Assembly: GCF_000684975.1 (NCBI RefSeq)
Contig: NZ_BAXZ01000007.1
Location: 124,001 to 188,000, forward strand
DNA: 64,000 bases
Direction: 5' to 3'
From: Paraburkholderia acidipaludis NBRC 101816
GTDB lineage: Bacteria > Pseudomonadota > Gammaproteobacteria > Burkholderiales > Burkholderiaceae
This document shows, piece by piece, positions 51,757 to 58,789 of the stretch. The notes below the pieces were generated by a model. The model saw only the letters and a list, made by a program, of their open reading frames with translations. It ran no database searches and was not told the DNA's origin. Position 1 is the stretch's first letter. The number at the start of each line of letters is the position of its first letter. A program made the position numbers and the translations under genes.

Positions 51757-52992
51757 ATGAAACTCTTCACACCGCTCGCCCTGCCCAATGGCGCCGCAAT
51801 TCCGAATCGCGTCGCCAAGGCGGCCATGGAGGAAAACATGGCCGACGCGGACCATGCGCCGTCCGAAGCACTCCTGCGGCTGTACGAAGCCTGGGCGCAA
51901 GGCGAAGCGGGCCTGATCCTGACCGGCAACGTCATGGTCGACAGCCGCGCCATGACCGGACCGAATGGCGTCGTGCTAGAAGACGACACGCATCTGGACC
52001 GTTTTCGCCGCTGGGCGCAGATCGCGCGGACACATGGCGCGCAAGTGTGGCTGCAGATCAATCATCCGGGCCGGCAGATGCAGGCCGCGCTCGGCCAGGC
52101 CACGCTGGCGCCCTCAGCGGTCGCGCTCGAACTCGGCTCACTCTCGAAGCAGTTTCCCGTGCCGCGCGCCATGACGGAGCAGGACATCGCCGAGGTGCGG
52201 CAGCGCTTCACGAAGAGTGCCCAGCTTGCCGAGCAAAGCGGCTTCACGGGAGTCGAGATCCATGCGGCGCACGGCTATCTGCTGAGCCAGTTCCTTTCCC
52301 CGATCACGAACCGCCGCGAGGACCAGTGGGGCGGCAGCATCGAGAATCGCGCGCGCCTGCTGGTCGATATCGTGCGATCCGTGCGCAGCGTGGTGCAGCC
52401 GGGCTTCGCGGTGGCGGTGAAGCTCAATTCGGCGGACTTCCAGCGTGGCGGCTTCAGCCCCGAAGACGCGCGGCGCGTGGTCGAGATGCTCAACCCGCTC
52501 GGCGTCGATCTGGTGGAACTCTCGGGCGGCAGCTATGAGGTTCCCGCCATGCAGGGCGAAGCGCGAGATGGGCGCACGCTGGCGCGCGAGGCGTATTTCC
52601 TCGAGTTCGGGCGCGACATTGCCGCCATTGCGCAGATGCCCTTGATGGTGACGGGCGGGATACGCCGCCGGGCCGTGGCCGAACAGGTCGTGGAGAGCGG
52701 AATCGCCATGGTCGGCATCGCCACGGCGCTGTCCATCGACCCTTATCTGCCGCGCGCATGGAAAAATGGTCAGGATACCGTACCGACTCTGCGTCCGATT
52801 GCGTGGAAAAACAAGGTGCTCGGATCGCTCGCCAACATGGCGGTCGTCAAGTTTCAGCTCACGCGGCTAAGCCAGGGGCGTGCAACGCGTCCCGGCGTCT
52901 CGCCGCTCAAGGCACTGCTGCTGCAGCAACTCTCCGCCACCTGCCAGACGAAACGTTACCGGCGCTGGATGGAGCGGCGCGCGGTCCGCTAG
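51757..52992 (+). CDS. NADH:flavin oxidoreductase, old yellow enzyme family
   Basis: Predicted 411-residue FMN-dependent TIM-barrel ene-reductase. Family motifs: LFTPLALPNGAAIPNRVAKA at the N terminus, VWLQINHPGRQ, the active-site EIHAAHGYLLSQFLSPITNR, and phosphate-binding PLMVTGGIRRR. It lacks the C-terminal FAD/Fe-S domains of 2,4-dienoyl-CoA reductase, so it is the single-domain type. Expected to reduce activated C=C bonds of enones or nitro compounds. Divergent from merR with a MerR-type promoter. Confidence 0.9.
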   Translation: MKLFTPLALPNGAAIPNRVAKAAMEENMADADHAPSEALLRLYEAWAQGEAGLILTGNVMVDSRAMTGPNGVVLEDDTHLDRFRRWAQIARTHGAQVWLQINHPGRQMQAALGQATLAPSAVALELGSLSKQFPVPRAMTEQDIAEVRQRFTKSAQLAEQSGFTGVEIHAAHGYLLSQFLSPITNRREDQWGGSIENRARLLVDIVRSVRSVVQPGFAVAVKLNSADFQRGGFSPEDARRVVEMLNPLGVDLVELSGGSYEVPAMQGEARDGRTLAREAYFLEFGRDIAAIAQMPLMVTGGIRRRAVAEQVVESGIAMVGIATALSIDPYLPRAWKNGQDTVPTLRPIAWKNKVLGSLANMAVVKFQLTRLSQGRATRPGVSPLKALLLQQLSATCQTKRYRRWMERRAVR

Positions 52993-53067
52993 TCCGATAA
53001 CCGCGCGCCTCGCAGGCAACCGGCGCAGGGCCTACGCCGCGTGCGCCAGCCAAACTCGACTACGCCT

Positions 53068-54081
53068 TCACGCTCCGTGGCTGCGCTCGCTGTCGAGGTG
53101 CGCCATCTGCGCCGCGGCGTAACGCTCGCCAGCGGCCGCGCCTCTCGGCACCGCACGCTCGATGGCCGCGAGATCGTCCGCGCTCAGGACCACATGCAGC
53201 GCGCCCAACGCTTCGGTCAGCCGATCGCGGCGGCGCGCGCCGATCAGCGGCACGATGTCGTCGCCCTGGGCGGCCACCCAGGCAATCGCGATCTGTGCCA
53301 CCGTCGTGCCCTTCTTCTCTGCTACCGTTCGCAGCGCCTCGACGAGCGCGAGATTGCGATCCACGTTCTCGCCCTGGAAGCGCGGGCTATAGGCGCGAAA
53401 ATCGCCGGCGCCCGCCGCGCTCTTCTGCCAGTGCCCGCTGATGAGCCCGCGCGAAAGCACGCCATAAGCGGTAATGCCGATGCCGAGTTCGCGGCAGACC
53501 GGCAGAATCTCGTCTTCGATGCCGCGCGAGATCAGCGAGTACTCGATCTGCAAGTCGCAGACGGGGTGCGCGGCGGCGGCACGGCGGATCGTCGCCGCGC
53601 CGACCTCGGAAAGGCCGACGTGCCGCACATGGCCCGCCTTGATCATGTCGCCGATCGTGCCCACGGTTTCCTCGATCGGCACGTTCGGGTCGAGGCGCGC
53701 AGGCCGGTAGATGTCGATGTGGTCCACGCCCAGCCGCTGCAGCGAATAGGCGAGAAAGTTCTTCACCGCGGCGGGACGCGCATCATAGAGCGACCAGCCG
53801 CCCGCCGGATCGCGCATCGCCCCGAACTTCACGCTGACGATCGCGGCGTCGCGCCGCGAGGGCGGCGCGCTCTTCAGCGCTTCGGCGATCAGCAATTCGT
53901 TGTGGCCCGAGCCGTAGAAGTCGCCGGTGTCAAGCAAGGTCACGCCCGCCTCCAACGCGGCGTGAATGGTGGCGATGCTCTCCGCGCGGTCGGACGGACC
54001 ATACATGCCCGACATACCCATGCAGCCAAGGCCGATGGCCGAGCTGACAGGTCCCGTTGCGCCGAGTCGAAGCTGCTTCAT
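53068..54081 (-). CDS. Aldo/keto reductase with altered catalytic His site
   Basis: Predicted 337-residue NADPH-dependent oxidoreductase of the AKR superfamily (TIM barrel). Asp51 and Tyr56 (LLDTGDFYG) and Lys85 (VSVKFG) of the catalytic tetrad are present. The segment that usually reads QHRVDP is RPARLDP here, putting Ala128 where the catalytic His is expected. The rest (HVRHVGLSEVG; LQIEYSLISRGIE; GARRRDRLTEALGAL) is normal. AGGAG upstream supports the ATG at 54081. Divergent from the NTF2-like gene. Confidence 0.85.
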   Translation of the reverse strand: MKQLRLGATGPVSSAIGLGCMGMSGMYGPSDRAESIATIHAALEAGVTLLDTGDFYGSGHNELLIAEALKSAPPSRRDAAIVSVKFGAMRDPAGGWSLYDARPAAVKNFLAYSLQRLGVDHIDIYRPARLDPNVPIEETVGTIGDMIKAGHVRHVGLSEVGAATIRRAAAAHPVCDLQIEYSLISRGIEDEILPVCRELGIGITAYGVLSRGLISGHWQKSAAGAGDFRAYSPRFQGENVDRNLALVEALRTVAEKKGTTVAQIAIAWVAAQGDDIVPLIGARRRDRLTEALGALHVVLSADDLAAIERAVPRGAAAGERYAAAQMAHLDSERSHGA

Positions 54082-54303
54082 GTCTTTCTCCTGAACTGGC
54101 ACCGCACACGAGCGGCGGTGGACGAGACGGATTATGGGCGCCGCTCTCGCGTACGATAATCCCCCTTAAACCGAATAGCTTGTCCAGATTTCCGCACAAT
54201 CCCACGCACGCTCTCCCCTCCGCACTGGCCACCGGTTGAATCGTCCCCTGAAGCCGATCGGCAAAAGACCTCCTTGCACCGCCGGACACCGCCTGTTAGA
54301 GTC

Positions 54304-54328
54304 CGAAACTATTCACTGCATAGTTTCG
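54304..54328. promoter_or_regulatory. 9-7-9 inverted repeat upstream of the NTF2/ligase genes
   Basis: CGAAACTAT and ATAGTTTCG, perfect nine-base arms around TCACTGC, lie 52 bases before the NTF2-like ATG in a 298-base divergent region. The size and symmetry suit a TetR dimer; the TetR gene at 56356-57063, convergent at the end of the same module, is the obvious candidate. Confidence 0.65.
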
Positions 54329-54379
54329 CGTAGAGGGGACAGTATCATGCGGGCATCGCCCCTGCCAAAGGAGACAAGC

Positions 54380-54817
54380 ATGGAAGTCAGGAACCTGCCG
54401 GAAGCAGCCCGGCGCACGCTCGTTACATGGCTCGATCTTCTCGAGCGCAATGCGATGGAAGAACTGGACCCGCTGCTGTCCGACAACATCGTCTTTCGCT
54501 CGCCGGTGGCTCACACGCCTTATCCCGGCAAAACTGCGATCAAGCTGGTGCTGAAGACCGTCAACACCGTATTCAAGGACTTCCGCTATCACCGCACGTT
54601 CGTGAGCGACGACGGGCACAGCATCGTGCTGGAGTTCAGCGCAACGGTGAACGGCAAGGCCCTGAAGGGCATCGACATGCTGCGCCTCGACGCGCATGGC
54701 AAGATTGAGGAATTCGAAGTGATGGTGCGCCCCATGAGCGGCCTGCAGGCGCTCGCCGCCGAAATGGGTGCGCGCCTTGCCGCCTCTCAAGCCGTGCTGA
54801 CCGGCACGAACGCGTAA
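54380..54817 (+). CDS. NTF2-like/SnoaL-like fold protein
   Basis: Predicted 145-residue cytoplasmic protein with the length and pattern of NTF2-like folds: a helix-rich start (TLVTWLDLLERNAMEELDPL), then alternating strands (IVFRSPVAHTPYPGKTAIKL; IVLEFSATVNGKALKGIDML; IEEFEVMVRPMSGLQALA). Such folds act as small-molecule isomerases, hydratases or binding proteins. AAGGAG supports the ATG. It precedes an acyl-CoA ligase by 15 bases, so the two probably act on the same compound or its CoA ester. Function unassigned. Confidence 0.72.
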   Translation: MEVRNLPEAARRTLVTWLDLLERNAMEELDPLLSDNIVFRSPVAHTPYPGKTAIKLVLKTVNTVFKDFRYHRTFVSDDGHSIVLEFSATVNGKALKGIDMLRLDAHGKIEEFEVMVRPMSGLQALAAEMGARLAASQAVLTGTNA

Positions 54818-54832
54818 GCATCGGGAGATACC

Positions 54833-56341
54833 ATGGTTCCCGCAATATGGTTCGGAGGACGAAATTATTCGCCTGCCTGGATGCAGGCGGAAATCCAGCG
54901 CATTCTCGCCGGGCTGCACGGATTGCAATGCAAGGAAGGCGACACCGTAGCCGCCATGCTGCGCAATAGCCCCGAGTACGTTGCACTGGTGCTGGCCTGC
55001 CGCCAGGCCGGCCTCTACCTCGCATCGATCAACTGGCATTTCAAGGCGCTGGAAGCCGGACATATCCTCACGGACAGCGCTGCGCGCACGCTGTTCGTCG
55101 ACGCGGACCTGCTCGCCCAGATCCGCGAGGGGATTCCCGAAGGCGTCCATATTGTCGCTGTGGCGCCCGCGGACACCGCGGCGACGGACCGCGAGGTGCA
55201 CCGCTGGACAGACTTCGGCAGCGGCCTGCCGCCCATGCCGCCGCGCACCGGCCTGCTGCATGGCGCAATCACCTATACCTCGGGCACCACGGGCAAGCCC
55301 AAGGGCGTACGCCGCATTCCGTGGTCTCCCGACGAACAAGCGCAGATGCAGCCGCGCTTGCAGCGCGTCGTCGATATCGTGTATGGAACCGGCACCGGCG
55401 TGACGGCCTATTTTTCAGCGCCGATCTACCACAGCGCGGTGATGAACTACCTGCTGCACTTCAGCCAGCTCGGCGCCACGCTGGTCATGGAGCCGCGCTT
55501 CGACGCCGATCGCGCGCTCGATCTTCTGGCGCAGCATCGCGTCACGCATGCCTACCTCGTGCCTACGATGTATCAGCGGCTGCTGGCCGTGGATCCCGCC
55601 GCCCGCGCCCGCCGCGATCTGTCCGCCTTGCGCCACGTCGCCTCGACCGGCTCGCCCTGCGCCGCCCCGCTGAAGCAGGCCATGATCGAGTGGCTCGGCC
55701 CCGTTATCACCGAAGCTTATGGCTCGAGCGAGGCAGGCTACACGACCTTCATCGATTCCGCCGACTGGCTGACCCATGCGGGCTCGGCCGGGCGCCCATT
55801 GCCCGATGCCGAGGTCCGTATCCTCGACGAAAACGGCAACCCGCTGCCCATGCGGGAGATCGGCCTGATCTACGTGCGCCAGCGCGCCGTGCCCGACTTC
55901 ACCTATATCAACCGGCCCGACGCGCGCGCTGCGGCCGAGCGTGACGGCCTCGTCACGCTCGGCGACATGGGCTACCTGGACGAAGATGGCTTCCTCTATA
56001 TCTGCGACCGGAAGGCGGACATGGTGATCTCCGGCGGCGTGAACATCTATCCGGCCGAAATTGAATCCGTACTCCTGACCATGCCCGGTGTGGAAGATTG
56101 CGCGGTCTTCGGCATTCCTGATTCCGAGTTTGGCGAAGCGCTGGCCGCGGCGGTCCAGCCGCGCGCCGGCAGCCACATCGAAGCCCATGCTGTGCAGCAC
56201 TTCCTGCGCGAACGCATCGCCAACTACAAGGTGCCCCGCGTGGTCGAGATTCACGCGGCGTTGCCGCGCGAAGATAGCGGCAAGATCTTCAAGCGGCGCT
56301 TGCGCGAGCCGTATTGGCAAGGTCAAACGCGAGCTATTTGA
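54833..56341 (+). CDS. Acyl-CoA synthetase / AMP-dependent ligase
   Basis: Predicted 502-residue adenylate-forming ligase. ATP loop ITYTSGTTGKPKGVR near residue 145; EAYGSSEAGYTTF near 300; LVTLGDMGYLDEDGFLYICD and RKADMVISGGVNIYPAEIE near 380-410; catalytic Lys in LPREDSGKIFKRRLRE near the end. It resembles ligases acting on bulky or aromatic acids more than FadD, but the substrate cannot be fixed. GGGAG precedes the ATG. Second gene of the NTF2/ligase pair; the TetR gene that follows is convergent and ends 14 bases away. Confidence 0.86.
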   Translation: MVPAIWFGGRNYSPAWMQAEIQRILAGLHGLQCKEGDTVAAMLRNSPEYVALVLACRQAGLYLASINWHFKALEAGHILTDSAARTLFVDADLLAQIREGIPEGVHIVAVAPADTAATDREVHRWTDFGSGLPPMPPRTGLLHGAITYTSGTTGKPKGVRRIPWSPDEQAQMQPRLQRVVDIVYGTGTGVTAYFSAPIYHSAVMNYLLHFSQLGATLVMEPRFDADRALDLLAQHRVTHAYLVPTMYQRLLAVDPAARARRDLSALRHVASTGSPCAAPLKQAMIEWLGPVITEAYGSSEAGYTTFIDSADWLTHAGSAGRPLPDAEVRILDENGNPLPMREIGLIYVRQRAVPDFTYINRPDARAAAERDGLVTLGDMGYLDEDGFLYICDRKADMVISGGVNIYPAEIESVLLTMPGVEDCAVFGIPDSEFGEALAAAVQPRAGSHIEAHAVQHFLRERIANYKVPRVVEIHAALPREDSGKIFKRRLREPYWQGQTRAI

Positions 56342-56355
56342 CACCGGCGCCGCGT

Positions 56356-57063
56356 TCAGCGCTTCTGCGGCGCCACCCGCAGCGCGGAGAGGCAAAACTG
56401 GACAACGATGTCGGCCAGTTTCTCCGCGGTGGGGTTTTGGGTCGACGAGATGGAAATCTTGCGCCCATCCAGGGTCAGCACGGCCAGCCCGTGTGTTGCC
56501 GCCCAGATGGCGAACGCGAGTTCCTCTTCGCTCAACGCACAGGCATCCGCGCCCTCCAGACAGGGGGCGATCGCGCGACGCAGCAGGTGAAAGGAAGCCG
56601 AACCCGCTTCCAGCAGTTCCGGATACTGCTCGCGATTCTGGATCTGAGGCCCGAACATCAGGTGAAAGCGCGCCGGATACGCCTGGGCGAATTCGACATA
56701 GGCCAGCATGACCGAACGCAGGCGCCCGGCTGCGTCCTCCGGATCGACCTCGTCCAGCCGCCTGTGGCGGAAGCTCACCAGATCGCGAAAGGCCTGGGCC
56801 GCGATGGCCGCAAGCAAGCCGTTGCGGTCCTGGAAGTGATATGCCGGCGCGCCCGGCGAAACTCCGGCGAGCCTCGCAGCCGTGCGCATGCTCATGCCCG
56901 CGATCCCTTCGGTGTCGAGCAGATGGGTGCCCCAGGCGATCAGCGAAGCGCGCAGATCGCCGTGGTGCCACTGCCCCTCCGGCTTGATGGTCCCTCCCGC
57001 CGTGCGCGCGGACACTTTGCGCTTCGGCGGTTGCCGGCCGTGTTCGGATGCGGATCTGGTCAT
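56356..57063 (-). CDS. TetR/AcrR family regulator with WHG-type C-terminal domain
   Basis: Predicted 235-residue repressor. A basic N-terminal tail is followed by helix-turn-helix DLRASLIAWGTHLLDTEGIA, RTAARLAGVSPGAPAYHFQD. The C-terminal segment (FHLMFGPQIQNREQYPELLE; FAIWAATHGLAVLTLDG) matches the WHG domain. It is convergent with the acyl-CoA ligase and is the closest regulator to the 54304-54328 inverted repeat. The ATG at 57063 is used; an upstream in-frame start at 57111 would add an Arg-rich stretch. Confidence 0.85.
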   Translation of the reverse strand: MTRSASEHGRQPPKRKVSARTAGGTIKPEGQWHHGDLRASLIAWGTHLLDTEGIAGMSMRTAARLAGVSPGAPAYHFQDRNGLLAAIAAQAFRDLVSFRHRRLDEVDPEDAAGRLRSVMLAYVEFAQAYPARFHLMFGPQIQNREQYPELLEAGSASFHLLRRAIAPCLEGADACALSEEELAFAIWAATHGLAVLTLDGRKISISSTQNPTAEKLADIVVQFCLSALRVAPQKR

Positions 57064-57136
57064 GCGCGGTAGTGTAGCAGGGCGGTATGGAGAGACCCGG
57101 CGGCGGGTCACGCCAGTTCGACCCTGCTCCGTACCG

Positions 57137-58534
57137 TCACGCTGCCGCGTTCTCGGTACTCAGCTTCGACACCACGCCCGTCCTCGTGTCGTAGTGATAG
57201 CCTTGCTGCTCGAGTTGGGCACTGATCGCTTCGACGATCAGTCGCTGCTGGACATCCTTGCGCAGCAATTCGTGCTCCGGATTGATCGAACCCAGCTCGG
57301 CGGCCAGCCGACGGCTCAGCGATGCTTCGCCGGCGCCGCGTGCATGGACGACGATCATCTTTTCGTTGGTCTGGGCCAACTGCTGCTTCAGCCCGTTCGC
57401 ATACTCGGACCACTTCTTCATGTGCTCGCGCGCCTCGGCGATCGCAGCGGCGTGGCTCTCCGCCTCGCGCGAGATCTGGGCCTTCAGCGCTTCGAGTTCT
57501 TGCGGATCGGCACCCGCCGGCAACGCCGCATCGGCGCTCTCCACACCCTCGCTCGCCAATGCGCTTTCGGCGAGTTCCGCCGCACGCTGCTGCGCCGCGT
57601 TGGCGCGCTCTTCGGCCTCGGACAAGCTGGTCGAGAGCCTGGCGATTTCCGAGGCGTCCGCACTGCGTTCCTCGGTCAGGCTGGCGAGCTGTGCCTGGGC
57701 CGTCTGCAGTTCATGAGCCGCGGCATCGCGTTCCGCCTGCACGCCGGCAGCCTCTTCACGCTGCGCGGCATGTGCTTCCTGCTCGGCCTGCAGCGCCGCG
57801 CGAATCGCTTCCAGTTCGCTTTCAAGACGAGCAACCGCTTCGGAATGCGCGGTCTCCAGTGCTGCGCGTTCCGCATCGACGTCCGTGGTTGCGGCAACCG
57901 GTTCTCCCCGCGAGCGTGCCTCGGTGGCCTCCGCCTCCTGGCGCGAGCGCGCTTCACGTTCCTCAGCCAGCTCCGAGATCGCGCGATCCAGCTCCGCCTG
58001 CAGGGTCGCAACGCGTTCCGCAAGCTCCTGAGCACGCTTTTCGGCGACGTCGGTCCGTTGCACCGCGAGCGCGATGTCTTCCTCCAAACCCGTCACCGTA
58101 TCGACTTTCGCCTCGTAGGCGTTCGCCATCTGGTCCAGCTGGCTTTGCAGCGCATCGAGTTCCTGGACGGTGTTTTGCAGTTCCGCCAGCGCGTCGTCGC
58201 GCTCGGTGCAGGCGTCCTCCACGCGCTGGCGCATCGCGGCGAGGCGCCGCGCCACCGCGCGCTCGGCCTCGTCCTGCGCCGACGTCCACAGCCGGTCGAG
58301 CGCGTCGCGCATCGTGTCCGTCACGGTCTCGGGCAAAGCGGGACGCTCCACCACCTGCGGCGCCCGCGGCGTGCGCGTTTCGCGCCACTTGCGCAACGCC
58401 GCCGCCACCGAGACCACCGAACCGGTGTGGACTTCGGACCAGATGGCCAGCGGAGACACCGTCTGGCCTTCGTTAGCCATGCGGTTTGCAATTTCAGCAA
58501 CTTGTTCGTCGGTGATCGTAATGCTGCTTGACAT
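57137..58534 (-). CDS. KfrA-like DNA-binding coiled-coil protein
   Basis: Predicted 465-residue protein. The N-terminal 60 residues form a KfrA-type DNA-binding domain (ITDEQVAEIANRMANEGQTV, then SPLAIWSEVHTGSVVSVAAA). Residues 70 to about 400 are an almost continuous coiled coil rich in Ala, Glu and Arg. In plasmids, KfrA binds its own promoter and helps partitioning by nucleoid association. A chromosomal homologue could bridge or organise DNA. No parA, parB or repA gene is nearby. The 255 bases upstream (58535-58789) contain its promoter and show nothing else. Confidence 0.82.
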   Translation of the reverse strand: MSSSITITDEQVAEIANRMANEGQTVSPLAIWSEVHTGSVVSVAAALRKWRETRTPRAPQVVERPALPETVTDTMRDALDRLWTSAQDEAERAVARRLAAMRQRVEDACTERDDALAELQNTVQELDALQSQLDQMANAYEAKVDTVTGLEEDIALAVQRTDVAEKRAQELAERVATLQAELDRAISELAEEREARSRQEAEATEARSRGEPVAATTDVDAERAALETAHSEAVARLESELEAIRAALQAEQEAHAAQREEAAGVQAERDAAAHELQTAQAQLASLTEERSADASEIARLSTSLSEAEERANAAQQRAAELAESALASEGVESADAALPAGADPQELEALKAQISREAESHAAAIAEAREHMKKWSEYANGLKQQLAQTNEKMIVVHARGAGEASLSRRLAAELGSINPEHELLRKDVQQRLIVEAISAQLEQQGYHYDTRTGVVSKLSTENAAA

Positions 58535-58789
58535 ATCTGCCTCGACAAAGCGCGAGCGGTGACGAATGCCATTTCGTCGTTCGGCGGGTAGGGGCGCAAC
58601 AAGGCCCCCTCGTATAAGTACAGATTGTGGGGGAGTGCCCCGGCGGTTAATCGCTCGAAAAGCCGGGCTTACGCGCGGGTATTCATGAGATTGCGCCGCA
58701 TTCGGGCCGCAGGGTTGCGGCGCCGATTATGGGGTCCGGATCACCTGCCGGTTAGCGACACAGCCCTCCGGAACGATCCGGGGCCGCAA

